DNA of 64,000 nt from Mycolicibacter minnesotensis (GTDB lineage Bacteria > Actinomycetota > Actinomycetes > Mycobacteriales > Mycobacteriaceae), in assembly GCF_010731755.1 (NCBI RefSeq), contig NZ_AP022589.1, positions 2,170,001 through 2,234,000 on the forward strand. Reading direction: 5' to 3'. Below the pieces are notes generated by a model that saw nothing but the letters and a program-made list of their open reading frames with translations, ran no database searches and was not told where the DNA came from. The position numbers and the translations under genes were made by a program. This document shows, piece after piece, positions 36,887 to 47,614 of this stretch; position 1 is the stretch's first letter, and every line of letters starts with the position of its first letter.

Positions 36887-37921
36887 ATGCCCATCGCCAC
36901 CCCCGAGATCTACGCCGAGATGCTGGGCCGCGCCAAGGAGAACGCCTACGCGTTCCCGGCGATCAACTGCACGTCGTCGGAGACCATCAACGCGGCGATC
37001 AAGGGCTTTGCTGACGCGGGCAGCGACGGCATCATCCAGTTCTCCACCGGCGGAGCCGAATTCGGCTCTGGACTGGGCGTCAAGGACATGGTGACCGGTT
37101 CGGTGGCACTGGCCGAGTTCACCCATGTGATCGCCGCCAAGTACCCGATCAACGTGGCCCTGCACACCGACCACTGCCCGAAGGACAAGCTGGACGGCTT
37201 CGTCCGGCCGCTGCTGGCCATCTCGGCCGAGCGCGTCAAGGCCGGCCAGAACCCGCTGTTCCAGTCGCACATGTGGGACGGCTCGGCGGTACCGATCGAT
37301 GAGAACCTGACCATCGCGCAGGAGCTGCTGGCCAAGGCGGTGGCCGCCAAGATCATCCTCGAGGTCGAGATCGGCGTGGTCGGCGGCGAAGAGGACGGCG
37401 TGGAAGCCGAGATCAACGAGAAGCTCTACACCTCGCCGGAAGACTTCGAGAAGACCGTCGCCGCGCTGGGCGCCGGCGAGCAGGGCCAGTACCTGCTGGC
37501 CGCCACCTTCGGCAACGTGCACGGTGTCTACAAGCCGGGCAACGTGGTGCTTCGCCCGGACATCCTGGCGCAGGGCCAGCAGGTGGCCTCGGCCAAGCTG
37601 GGCCTGGCGCAGGGCTCCAAGCCGTTCGACTTCGTGTTCCACGGCGGCTCGGGATCGCTGAAGTCCGAGATCGAGGAAGCGCTGCGCTATGGCGTGGTGA
37701 AGATGAACGTCGACACCGACACCCAGTACGCGTTCACCCGCCCGATCGCCGCGCACATGTTCAGCAACTACGACGGCGTGCTCAAGGTGGACGGCGAGGT
37801 CGGCAACAAGAAGACCTACGACCCGCGCAGCTACCTGAAGAAGGCAGAGGCCGCCATGACCGAGCGGGTCATCGAGGCCTGCAACGACCTGCACAGCGCC
37901 GGCAAGAGCCTCAGCAGCTAG
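36887..37921 (+). CDS. fba: Class II fructose-bisphosphate aldolase
   Basis: A 344-residue zinc-dependent aldolase, equal in length to H37Rv Fba. It cleaves fructose 1,6-bisphosphate in glycolysis and runs the reverse way in gluconeogenesis. LHTDHCPKDK holds zinc and active-site residues, EVEIGVVGGEEDG and FHGGSGS are further landmarks. AGAGGAGAG at 36871-36879 supports the ATG at 36887; the frame is open upstream across the divergent region but without a start site. A palindromic terminator follows. Confidence 0.97.
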   Translation: MPIATPEIYAEMLGRAKENAYAFPAINCTSSETINAAIKGFADAGSDGIIQFSTGGAEFGSGLGVKDMVTGSVALAEFTHVIAAKYPINVALHTDHCPKDKLDGFVRPLLAISAERVKAGQNPLFQSHMWDGSAVPIDENLTIAQELLAKAVAAKIILEVEIGVVGGEEDGVEAEINEKLYTSPEDFEKTVAALGAGEQGQYLLAATFGNVHGVYKPGNVVLRPDILAQGQQVASAKLGLAQGSKPFDFVFHGGSGSLKSEIEEALRYGVVKMNVDTDTQYAFTRPIAAHMFSNYDGVLKVDGEVGNKKTYDPRSYLKKAEAAMTERVIEACNDLHSAGKSLSS

Positions 37922-37924
37922 GCG

Positions 37925-37983
37925 TTGACTCTGCGTCCACGGCGGAGAAGTCCGAGTGACCCCCGCCGTGGGCGCAGAGTCAA
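37925..37983. terminator. Bidirectional hairpin between fba and the Rv0361-like gene (TTGACTCTGCG element, copy 2)
   Basis: Two 21-nt arms (37925-37945 and 37963-37983), beginning TTGACTCTGCG and ending CGCAGAGTCAA, pair throughout with one G-U wobble and a 17-nt loop. It starts 4 nt after the fba stop and ends 11 nt before the end of the convergent gene. Its core matches the elements at 36090 and 57680. Confidence 0.8.
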
Positions 37984-37993
37984 TGAGGCTGGG

Positions 37994-38809
37994 CTAGCTG
38001 CCGTGGGACTGGCAGATCTTCCACTGGTCGTCGCGGAACTGCAGGTCAAAGCTGCGGGTTGAGCGGACCCGCGGCTCGTAGGCCATGAATGCGGTGACGT
38101 TGGCCTCGGCTTGACCGTCATTGACCACGACCTCGTCGATGCTGGCCACCACCGGATACTGCTTGGCCGCCGCGATCCGCCGGTAGGTGTCGTCCCAGGT
38201 CTTCTGGTCGTAGTTGACGTAGCGGTCGCGGATGTCGCCGCAGGTGAGGCTGCGCAACGCGGCCAAGTCACCGTTCTGCATGGCGACGTCGAAGTTCGAA
38301 ATTGTGGTGCGGACGTGCTCTTCCTGCGACGCGGCCGCCCGAGTGTCGCGGGTCAGCCACAGCGTGCCCAGCACCGCGATGGCGGCGAGCGCCAAGATGA
38401 TCAGGATCACCGCCATCACCCAGCCCCAGCTGCGTGACACGGTGGCTGGCAGTTTGACGCCAAGCCGCGCCGGAATCTGTTGCGGTATCGCCTTCCCCGC
38501 ATCGTCGCCTTGCTGGGCGATCAGCTCGGTCTCGGCGTCACCCACCGACGGGATGACCTCGGTGTGCCCGGCATCGAAACCTGGGGCGGTGAAGCGGCGC
38601 TCCGGTGAACCGTCGGGCGCGGGTGCGGCGGGTGGGACCTCGGTGGTGATCACTTCGGTGACGGCCTCGGCTTCCGCCGCTGACTCGTGATCCGCTGAGG
38701 TGACAGGCTGAATCTCGGTGACCTGCTCGTCACCGTCGGGCTGATCTGTGGGAGTGGCCGTGGCGCCTTCGGTCGGCTCGGCGTTGTCCGGTTCCGGTGG
38801 GTTCGGCAT
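37994..38809 (-). CDS. Single-pass membrane protein with NTF2-like extracytoplasmic domain (Rv0361-like)
   Basis: A 271-residue protein. An acidic, Thr/Pro-rich cytoplasmic N-terminal part of about 150 residues precedes one helix (GWVMAVILIILALAAIAVLG). The extracytoplasmic domain (VRTTISNFDVAMQNGDLAAL, then KTWDDTYRRIAAAKQYPVV) resembles the NTF2-like fold of Rv0361. The ATG at 38809 has GGAGG upstream; the open frame continues beyond without a better start. Function unknown; in H37Rv it also neighbours fba. Confidence 0.85.
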   Translation of the reverse strand: MPNPPEPDNAEPTEGATATPTDQPDGDEQVTEIQPVTSADHESAAEAEAVTEVITTEVPPAAPAPDGSPERRFTAPGFDAGHTEVIPSVGDAETELIAQQGDDAGKAIPQQIPARLGVKLPATVSRSWGWVMAVILIILALAAIAVLGTLWLTRDTRAAASQEEHVRTTISNFDVAMQNGDLAALRSLTCGDIRDRYVNYDQKTWDDTYRRIAAAKQYPVVASIDEVVVNDGQAEANVTAFMAYEPRVRSTRSFDLQFRDDQWKICQSHGS

Positions 38810-38912
38810 GAGTGGCTGATCCTCCAATGTCCGCCGGCTGATTCGGATCGGCTGCCGCCAGTTTACTGAGCCAGCCGCCGGCTTGCGGGAGTGGCTGGCC
38901 GGGGACGGCACA

Positions 38913-39338
38913 ATGGATGGCGTGACTCTCTCCGGTGATCTCCTCAGGCCCGAACCGATCTTGCTGCCCGGCGACCCCGAAGCCGAGGCCGGCCTGCGGG
39001 CCAACCAGAACCCTGCGATTGTCGCGGCCGCGCATCCGGCGGCGTCGGTCGCATGGGCGGCGCTGGCCGAAGCGGCGTTGGCCGAAGACAACGCGGTCAC
39101 TGCCTACGCGTATGCACGCACCGGGTACCACCGGGGCCTGGACCAGCTGCGTCGCAACGGCTGGAAGGGATACGGTCCGGTGCCGTATTCGCACGAGCCC
39201 AACCGAGGTTTTCTGCGCTGCGTCGCCGCGCTGGCGCGTGCCGCCGACAACATCGGGGAGACAGACGAGCTGGCGCGCTGTCTGCAGCTGCTTGACGATT
39301 GCGACCCCGGCGCCCGCTCGCCGCTGGGGCTGAGCTGA
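38913..39338 (+). CDS. DUF3151 protein (Rv0360c-like)
   Basis: A 141-residue protein of the actinobacterial DUF3151 family: LLPGDPEAEAGLRAN, AYAYARTGYHRGLDQLRRNGWKG and HEPNRGFLRC are the conserved blocks. TPR-like helices are suggested by the regular Ala/Leu pattern. It is divergent from the Rv0361-like gene, as in H37Rv. GTG at 38922 is an alternative start. No function is known. Confidence 0.85.
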   Translation: MDGVTLSGDLLRPEPILLPGDPEAEAGLRANQNPAIVAAAHPAASVAWAALAEAALAEDNAVTAYAYARTGYHRGLDQLRRNGWKGYGPVPYSHEPNRGFLRCVAALARAADNIGETDELARCLQLLDDCDPGARSPLGLS

Positions 39339-39350
39339 CCGCCGGCGCCA

Positions 39351-40235
39351 TCAACTGATCGAGCAGCCCGCGCCCTGCCCGGGCGGTTCCACCTGCACGG
39401 TGGCGTGGGTCAGCCCGCGCGCCGCCAGGACTGCCCGCGCGTCGGCGAGCACCCGGCCGGCGTCGCTGGTGGCCCCCAGATGGGCGGTGGCCATGTCCCG
39501 GCCCGGGACCAGCGTCCAGACGTGCAGGTCGTGTACGTCGGTGACCCCGTCGAGGGCGGCGAGCGCCGCGCGGAGTTCCGCGACATCGATATGGCTCGGT
39601 GAGGCCTCCGACAGGATCCGCAGTGCAGCGCCGGCCAATGCGAACGCGCGCGGCAGCACCCACAGCGCGACGAAGACCGCGACCACCACGTCGGCGTAGG
39701 GCCATTCGGTGGTGAGGGTGACGATTCCAGCGATCAACACCCCCACACTGCCCACGGTGTCGGCGATCACCTCGAGATACGCGCCGCGCACCGCCAGGCT
39801 CTGTGCGGAGTCCGACCGCAGCAGCAGCGCCACGCCGATATTGACCACCAGCCCGGCCAGGGCGACCACGATCATCGGCATACCGGGCACGTCCGGCGCG
39901 GTGCCGATGCGGCGGATCGCCTCGGTGAGGATGAAGGTGGCCACCCCGATCAGCAACACCGCGTTGGCGACCGCGGTGAACACCTCTGCGCGGTGCCAAC
40001 CATAGGTGCGCGACGGTGACGCGCTGCCCCGCCGGGCCAGCATCACCGCTGCCACGCCCATGAACAGGGCGGCCAGGTCGGTGAGCAGATGGCCGGCGTC
40101 GGCCAGCAGCGCCATCGAGTTGATGGTGATCGCGGTGGTCAGTTCGATGGCGAAGAACGCGGTCAGGATCGCGGCGCCGAGGGCCATCCGGGACAGTCGG
40201 GTGTCGGTGTGACGGTGTTCATGGCCGGCGCCCAT
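39351..40235 (-). CDS. CDF-family cation (zinc-type) efflux transporter
   Basis: A 294-residue cation diffusion facilitator with six helices. The transport-site motifs LLADAGHLLTD (helix 2) and VIADTVGSVG (helix 5) are present, and the N-terminus GHEHRHTDT is His-rich. The C-terminal cytoplasmic domain (DVHDLHVWTL) dimerises and binds metal. It likely exports Zn2+ or a similar ion by proton exchange. TATATT 8 nt before the ATG suggests a leaderless start. No counterpart is recalled at this place in H37Rv, so it looks like an insertion relative to that genome. Confidence 0.92.
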   Translation of the reverse strand: MGAGHEHRHTDTRLSRMALGAAILTAFFAIELTTAITINSMALLADAGHLLTDLAALFMGVAAVMLARRGSASPSRTYGWHRAEVFTAVANAVLLIGVATFILTEAIRRIGTAPDVPGMPMIVVALAGLVVNIGVALLLRSDSAQSLAVRGAYLEVIADTVGSVGVLIAGIVTLTTEWPYADVVVAVFVALWVLPRAFALAGAALRILSEASPSHIDVAELRAALAALDGVTDVHDLHVWTLVPGRDMATAHLGATSDAGRVLADARAVLAARGLTHATVQVEPPGQGAGCSIS

Positions 40236-40313
40236 GGGAGGTGAATATAGGCCGACGGTCCCGTTTACGGGCGTGAAGTGGGGTTCACGTACGCCCGGGG
40301 TTGGCCCTCGATC

Positions 40314-41099
40314 TCACAACCAGGAGCTCCAGAACTGGGTCAGGCTCAAACCCCAGGACACCAGTGCGCGCGGGACGTCGAACAGGTCGAAGAACCACAA
40401 CACCAGCGAGAAGAACTTGTGGTTCACGGCGGGCGAGGCGAGCAGCAGCATCATCAGCACCAGCAGACCCCACTGCTGGAACGGTGCGACGGCGCGGCGC
40501 GTCGCGGGGCTCAGATGGGGCTTCAGCGCGCCGTAGCCGTCCAAACCCGGCACCGGCAACAGGTTCAGCACCATCGCCGTCAACTCCAGGAATCCCAGAA
40601 ACGCCACCCCAGACCAGAACACGGGGTGCGCCGGGTCGTAGAGCGTCCGAGCGGCGCTCAGCAGGAGTACCGCCAGGATCAGGTTTGCTGCCGGTCCCGC
40701 CAGGCTGACCAGTGTGCGTCGACGCGGTGTCATGAACGAGGTGTTCACAAAGACCGCTCCGCCCGGCAGCCCGATACCGCCCAACAGGATGACTACCATC
40801 GGCAACACCAGGGATAGTGCCGGATGGGTGTAGCGCAGCGGGTTGAGGGTCAGATAACCGCGCATCTGCACGTCGTGGTCACCGAAGCGCCACGCCGTGT
40901 AGGCGTGGCCGAATTCGTGCAGGCACAACGAGACCAGCCAACCGGCGATGACGAACACGAACACCCCGGCGTAGGCCAGCGGCCGGATCTCCTCACCCGC
41001 CTGCCACGCCAGCGTTCCGCCGAGGGCCGTCAGGGCCATCAGCGCCAGGAACACTGGACTGGGACGAACCGCCTGGCCGCGCAGGGGATGGACGTTCAC
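40314..41099 (-). CDS. Site-2 protease family membrane metalloprotease (M50, Rv0359-like)
   Basis: A 261-residue integral membrane protein with the zinc motif HEFGH (about residues 61-65) and the later NLLPVPGLDGYG, where the Asp is the third ligand. These are the hallmarks of the site-2 protease family that cuts substrates within the membrane. The substrate is unknown. The GTG start lies 36 nt downstream of the Rv0358-like gene on the same strand, so they are probably one operon. Confidence 0.9.
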   Translation of the reverse strand: MNVHPLRGQAVRPSPVFLALMALTALGGTLAWQAGEEIRPLAYAGVFVFVIAGWLVSLCLHEFGHAYTAWRFGDHDVQMRGYLTLNPLRYTHPALSLVLPMVVILLGGIGLPGGAVFVNTSFMTPRRRTLVSLAGPAANLILAVLLLSAARTLYDPAHPVFWSGVAFLGFLELTAMVLNLLPVPGLDGYGALKPHLSPATRRAVAPFQQWGLLVLMMLLLASPAVNHKFFSLVLWFFDLFDVPRALVSWGLSLTQFWSSWL

Positions 41100-41135
41100 G
41101 CCCGTGAACCTATCGGCTGCGTCGACGGTGCGCCG

Positions 41136-41792
41136 TCATCGGACCAGCAGCCAGTCCTCGATGTGACGGTAGAAGGTAGACCGCTTCACCGTTCTGCTGC
41201 TGAAGGTGCCGTCGCGGACCACCACCGCGCCGGTGGTGCCCAGCTGCGCTGCGCGTCCCGTCGCCCAGCGGGCCACCCGGCCGCGCCGTCGCGGAACCCC
41301 GGCGCGCAGGCCCGGTGCCACGCCGATCGGCTGAATCAGCACTTCGGCCACCTCGCCGTCGAACAGCGTGGTGTCGTCCACGACGCCCTCCCCGCGCAGC
41401 GCCTGCGCGCCGTCGACCGGGAGCCACCGGCCGACACCGACCAGGGCGGTGCCGGCGTCGTCGCGGATCAACGGTGCCGGTCGGCCCGCGCCGCGCCGTG
41501 CTAGCCGTGCCGCCCGCCACCCGGCCGGGAGCCGGTAGGCGGCAGTGGCAGGCGTACGCCGTCGTGGCGCGTAGCCGACTTCGATGTCGAGGCGGTCGGT
41601 GCGCAGCAGCCGGGTCAGAGTTCGCGCCAGATCCGCGTCGGTGCCCACCACCACCAGACGGCGGTAGCGATCAATTGCGGCATCCATCAGATTGACGTCA
41701 TTTTCGCCTCCGACCTGCACAGTTGGCAGTCCGCGGAGGGGTCGTGGCAGGGGTAGTCCGGCAAAGAGCAGCACGGTGGTTTCAGGCGGCAT
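41136..41792 (-). CDS. Conserved hypothetical protein (Rv0358-like)
   Basis: A 218-residue basic soluble protein with no motif I recognise. A Rossmann-like strand (YRRLVVVGTDADLARTLTRLL) lies near residue 45, and the end is RSTFYRHIEDWLLVR. Place and length match Rv0358 (215 residues), divergent from purA. Function unknown; its steady pairing with the site-2 protease gene hints at a linked role. Confidence 0.78.
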   Translation of the reverse strand: MPPETTVLLFAGLPLPRPLRGLPTVQVGGENDVNLMDAAIDRYRRLVVVGTDADLARTLTRLLRTDRLDIEVGYAPRRRTPATAAYRLPAGWRAARLARRGAGRPAPLIRDDAGTALVGVGRWLPVDGAQALRGEGVVDDTTLFDGEVAEVLIQPIGVAPGLRAGVPRRRGRVARWATGRAAQLGTTGAVVVRDGTFSSRTVKRSTFYRHIEDWLLVR

Positions 41793-41878
41793 CGAGGCTC
41801 TTAATGCCGTTAGTGGCGTTCAACACGCTCCTTGTGAATCGCTTCGGATAGGCTCATTCCCCGGCTGGACCACAGTAA

Positions 41879-43836
<1,958 letters not shown>

Positions 43837-43843
43837 CTGTCGG

Positions 43844-44203
43844 TCACGGCCAGCGGCGCGGCGCACGCAGGGTCATGGCCGCGAACAGGGCCAGAAACGA
43901 TGCCGCCGGGACGGTGTTGGCGACGCTGTCGCGGACGCGGACGTGGGCTCCGACCGCGAGAACGAAGTACAGCGTCAACGCCGCGGTGGTCAGTCTGGCC
44001 AGCCCCGGAAACCGGTGCACCGACAACAGACCGACAGCCGAAGCCGCTTTGACGATCGGCAGTACCGGCCGGATCTGTTGCGGGCACTCGACGGTGTCGA
44101 GCGCCGTGCTGATGAACGGGGCGGGGATGGCGCACAGCACCGCGTCGGCGGCTTGGAAAGCAGCCAGCCCGGTGTAGGTCTTCGGTGACGTCAGCACACT
44201 CAT
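43844..44203 (-). CDS. DoxX-like membrane protein
   Basis: A 119-residue protein with about four hydrophobic segments. The pattern YTGLAAFQAADAVLCAIPAP, then a loop, then LPIVKAASAVGLL and ALTLYFVLAVGAHVRVRD is typical of the DoxX-like family. DoxX relatives partner with oxidoreductases in membrane redox defence; no such partner is adjacent. It converges on the thioesterase gene with 7 nt between the stops. Confidence 0.82.
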   Translation of the reverse strand: MSVLTSPKTYTGLAAFQAADAVLCAIPAPFISTALDTVECPQQIRPVLPIVKAASAVGLLSVHRFPGLARLTTAALTLYFVLAVGAHVRVRDSVANTVPAASFLALFAAMTLRAPRRWP

Positions 44204-44238
44204 GCGACCAACTGTATTCGTGCGCGCCGGCGGCGGCG

Positions 44239-45840
44239 CTAGTCCACGTTCAGCGCCGCCTCTTCCAGATCCAGCCGGTACATGAGCGCGCGCAGGACCT
44301 GATCATCGATGCGCCCCTGGTCGCGTTCGGCGATCAGCGCCGCGCGCTCGGCGATCAGCATCTCCAGGCGCAGCCGGCGAAACGCCGCGGCGGCGGTCTC
44401 GTCACTGTCGGCGTCAGCGTCGGGGTCGAAGCGGCGCAACCGCTCCCGGGCCGCGTTACGCCGCCGCGTGTTCCAGCCACGCAACGCCTCAGCGGCTCGC
44501 TCGCTGGCCGGCGACGGCTCGGTCGACGCAAGTACCTCATCGAGCCGGTTGGCGGCTGCTCGGGCCGCCTTGTCTTGCGCGTTGGCCGAGGCGAGCGCGT
44601 CGGCGTGGGCCTGTTCGGCCTGCACGCCGAGTCGCCGGATCATCCACGGCAGGGTCAGCCCGTGCAGCAGCAAGGTTCCGATGACCACCACAAACGTGAG
44701 GAAGACCAGTTGAGGGCGGCCCGGGAACGGCTCTCCGGACAACGTCGTCAACGGAACACCGAACGCGGCCGCCAGGGAGACCACACCGCGCATCCCCGCC
44801 CACGACAGCACCAGCACCTGACCGTGCGTGGGGGCGGGCTCGTCCTGGCGGATCTTCGCCGACAGCGAGCGGGGCGCATAGGCGAAGACCACCATCCACA
44901 CCGCGCGGACCACCAGTACCGTGCCGAAGACCGCCAGCGAGGCGAAGGTCAGTGTCGAGAACCGCACCCCATGCATGTCCTGCACCACCGTGGGCAGCTG
45001 CAGACCGATCAGCAGGAACGCCAACGACTCCAGCAAAAATTGCATGGCGCGCCAGACGGCCTGGTCCTGCAGGCGGGTGGCGTGGTGGGCACGGGTGAAG
45101 CGCTGGCCCAGAATCAACGCGGCGACCACCACGGCCAGCACCCCGGAGCCGTGGATCTCTTCGGCCACCAGATAGATCACGAAGGGCGCCACCAGACCGA
45201 CCGCGCTCTCCACCAGCGGGTCGGACAGCCGGGCGCGGATGATCACGATCAGCGATCCGAACACCACCCCCGTCACCGCGCCGCCCACCGCGGCCATCGC
45301 GAAAGTCGCCAGGCCCATACCCCAGCCGGTCGCCGCGCCTATCGCCGCGGCCAGGGCCACCTTGTAGAGCGTCAGTGCGGTGGCGTCGTTGAGCAGACTC
45401 TCGCCGCTGAGCAGGGTCATGATCCGGCGGGGCAGCCCGAGCCGACGGCCGATCGCCGTCGCAGCGACGGCATCCGGCGGGGCCACGATGGCACCCAGCG
45501 TCAGAGCGGCGGCCGGGGTCAGTGCCGGCACCGTGAAGTAGGCGACCGCGCCGACGGCGACAGTGGTGGCCAACGGCAGGCCGACCGCTAGCAGCAGGAT
45601 GGGGCGCTTGTTGCGGCGCATGCTGATGAAGGAGCTCTCCAGCCCGGCCGACCACAGCAGCGGCGGCAGGATCACGAATAGCACCAGATCGGGCCGCAGG
45701 GTGAACTCGGGGACCGCGGGAATCAGCCCCACCAACAGGCCGGTGATCACCAGCACCAGCGGGGCCGACAACTGGTGGTGCCGGGCGATCGCGGCTACCA
45801 GTACCGCGGCCACCAGGGGGCCCAGCATCGCCGCGTTCAC
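44239..45840 (-). CDS. Na+/H+ antiporter, CPA1 family
   Basis: A 533-residue monovalent cation/proton antiporter. Twelve or so helices occupy the first 410 residues, with the ion-site motifs APPDAVAATAIG and LLNDATALTLYK and the late SWAGMRGVVSLAAAFG. A cytoplasmic helical C-terminus follows (about 420-533, rich in Ala, Arg and Glu). It should exchange Na+ or K+ for H+ in pH and salt balance. The GTG at 45840 has GGAGG upstream; ATG at 45828 is the alternative. It is divergent from purT, with about 80 bp between the coding regions. Confidence 0.92.
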   Translation of the reverse strand: MNAAMLGPLVAAVLVAAIARHHQLSAPLVLVITGLLVGLIPAVPEFTLRPDLVLFVILPPLLWSAGLESSFISMRRNKRPILLLAVGLPLATTVAVGAVAYFTVPALTPAAALTLGAIVAPPDAVAATAIGRRLGLPRRIMTLLSGESLLNDATALTLYKVALAAAIGAATGWGMGLATFAMAAVGGAVTGVVFGSLIVIIRARLSDPLVESAVGLVAPFVIYLVAEEIHGSGVLAVVVAALILGQRFTRAHHATRLQDQAVWRAMQFLLESLAFLLIGLQLPTVVQDMHGVRFSTLTFASLAVFGTVLVVRAVWMVVFAYAPRSLSAKIRQDEPAPTHGQVLVLSWAGMRGVVSLAAAFGVPLTTLSGEPFPGRPQLVFLTFVVVIGTLLLHGLTLPWMIRRLGVQAEQAHADALASANAQDKAARAAANRLDEVLASTEPSPASERAAEALRGWNTRRRNAARERLRRFDPDADADSDETAAAAFRRLRLEMLIAERAALIAERDQGRIDDQVLRALMYRLDLEEAALNVD

Positions 45841-45918
45841 TGGCCTTGCACCTCCGTCCGCTTTCACACCTATCCTGAAGGAGCATGCAACATTGCCGTG
45901 ACGCGGGAGGGTGGGGCG

Positions 45919-47166
45919 GTGAACGGGCAGGCGGGTGAGTTGACGACCGAGCGGTTGTCCACAGACGGCCCCAGCCGGACCAGGGTTGCGTTGCTCGGGT
46001 CCGGTGACCTCAGCCGCGAATTGGTGACGGCATTGCAGCGCCTGGGCGCCGAGGTGATCGCGATCGACCGCTACGCCGATGCCACCCTGCACGGGGTCGT
46101 CGATCGCTCGGTGGTGGTCGATATCAGCGACAACGACGAACTGACGGCGGCCATCAGATGGTTGCAGCCCAAGTTCGTCGTGGTGGCCTCCGAAGTCGTG
46201 GCCACCGACGCGCTGACGGTCGCCGCCGACACCGGAGTCACCCAGTTGGTCCCCGGCATTCGCGGGGCCCGGTTGGCCGCGGATCCGGAGGGGATGCGGC
46301 GGCTGGCCGCCGAGGAGCTGGGGCTGCCCACCGCGCCGTATTGGTTCGTCGGCTCGGTGGAAGAACTGCGCGAGGTGTCCGAGCGGGCCGGCTACCCCAT
46401 GTCGGTCAAACCGGTGGGCGGCTCGGTGGGCGAGGGCCGCTCGGTGATGGTGCGTGACAGCGACATCGAACCCGCGTGGCAGCGTGCGGTGGCGGCCGGT
46501 TCCGCGGAGACCCCGCCGCGGGTGCTGGCCGAGACCGTGGTGGAGTTCGACAGTGAGGTAACACTGCTGGCCGTGCATCGCGACAGCCCGGGCGGGCCGG
46601 CGCTGGACTTCTGCGCACCGATCGGCCACCGCAGCATCGAGGAGCCCGGCGGGCAACTGACGGTGGAGTCGTGGCAACCGCATCCGATGAGCGCGGTGGC
46701 GCTCGACGCGGCCAAATCGATCGCCGCGCGGGTCGCGCGGGCACTCGGGGGTCGCGGTCTGTTCGGAGTGGAGCTGTTGGTCTACGGCGATGAGGTGTAC
46801 TTCGCCGGAGTCACTATGCGCCCCTACGATGCCGCGCTGCTGACCCTGCGCACCCAGCGGCTCTCCGGTTTCGAGTTGCAGGCACGCGGGATCCTCGGAA
46901 TGGCGACCGACACCATCATGGTCTCGCCCGGTGCCGCTCGGCTGATCTACTCCCGCCGCGGCACCGTCAGCACGCCCACGCCGGACAGTGTCGCGGTGGT
47001 CGCCGATGCGCTCACCGTGAGCGAAAGTGACGTGGTGGTGTTCTCCCATCATGAGGGGCACCCCCGCCGGCGACTGGGGTTGGCGCTGGCCACCGGGCCG
47101 GACGTCGTGGTCGCGCGTGACCGAGCGGCGCAGGTCGCGACCGTTTTGGGCAAGCTCTGGCCGTGA
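45919..47166 (+). CDS. purT: Formate-dependent GAR transformylase PurT
   Basis: A 415-residue ATP-grasp enzyme that makes formylglycinamide ribonucleotide directly from formate, ATP and GAR, an alternative to the folate-dependent PurN step. VALLGSGDLSRELVTALQ starts the N-terminal fold; PMSVKPVGGSVGEGRSVM is the ATP-grasp loop; GRGLFGVELLVYGDEVYF is the metal-binding block. GTG at 45919 with GGGAGGG upstream is preferred; GTG at 45898 is possible. Order purT-rhodanese-metZ matches Rv0389-Rv0391. Confidence 0.93.
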   Translation: MNGQAGELTTERLSTDGPSRTRVALLGSGDLSRELVTALQRLGAEVIAIDRYADATLHGVVDRSVVVDISDNDELTAAIRWLQPKFVVVASEVVATDALTVAADTGVTQLVPGIRGARLAADPEGMRRLAAEELGLPTAPYWFVGSVEELREVSERAGYPMSVKPVGGSVGEGRSVMVRDSDIEPAWQRAVAAGSAETPPRVLAETVVEFDSEVTLLAVHRDSPGGPALDFCAPIGHRSIEEPGGQLTVESWQPHPMSAVALDAAKSIAARVARALGGRGLFGVELLVYGDEVYFAGVTMRPYDAALLTLRTQRLSGFELQARGILGMATDTIMVSPGAARLIYSRRGTVSTPTPDSVAVVADALTVSESDVVVFSHHEGHPRRRLGLALATGPDVVVARDRAAQVATVLGKLWP

Positions 47167-47209
47167 CCCCCCATGGCGCGAAACCGGCGCAGGTGCGAGA
47201 CTTCCGCAG

Positions 47210-47614
47210 GTGAGCTACGCAGGAGATATCACACCCGAGCAGGCCTGGGCGATACTGCGCGACGACCCGGCGGCGACGCTGATTGACGTGCGCACCGACG
47301 CCGAATGGCGCTTCGTCGGTCTGCCTGACGTCTCCGGACTGGACCGCGAAGTCATCTGCATCGAGTGGGTGCACTCCGACGGAAGCCCCAACCGCGACTT
47401 CACCCGCGAACTGGCGGCGCGGGTGGCCGGCGGGCCCGCGATCTTCCTGTGCCGTTCGGGCAACCGCTCGATCGGCGCCGCCGAGGCCGGCACCGCGCTG
47501 GGTCTGACCCCGTCCTACAACGTGCTCGACGGCTTCGAGGGCCAGCTGGACGAGCACGCCCACCGGGGTGGCACCGGCTGGCGAGCCGTCGGCCTGCCCT
47601 GGACCCAGTCATGA
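47210..47614 (+). CDS. Rhodanese-domain protein (Rv0390-like)
   Basis: A single rhodanese domain of 134 residues. The active-site loop FLCRSGNRSIG contains the persulfide-forming Cys, and TLIDVRTDAEWRFVG is the CH2A-type block. Rhodaneses carry sulfane sulfur; the gene overlaps metZ (ATGA), so it may feed sulfur to or from homocysteine synthesis. Starts with GTG. Same position as Rv0390. Confidence 0.92.
   Translation: MSYAGDITPEQAWAILRDDPAATLIDVRTDAEWRFVGLPDVSGLDREVICIEWVHSDGSPNRDFTRELAARVAGGPAIFLCRSGNRSIGAAEAGTALGLTPSYNVLDGFEGQLDEHAHRGGTGWRAVGLPWTQS

Noticed and set aside
40260..40271. CCCGTTTACGGG palindrome upstream of the CDF exporter as a named metal operator
   Set aside because: The arms are only 5 bp and do not match a metal-sensor consensus I can name, so it is mentioned only as a possibility in a finding.
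44239..47061. A 940-codon minus-strand frame that would fuse the Na+/H+ antiporter to the region opposite purT
   Set aside because: The N-terminal 400 codons lie over purT and lack any domain. GTG at 45840 with GGAGG starts the real antiporter.
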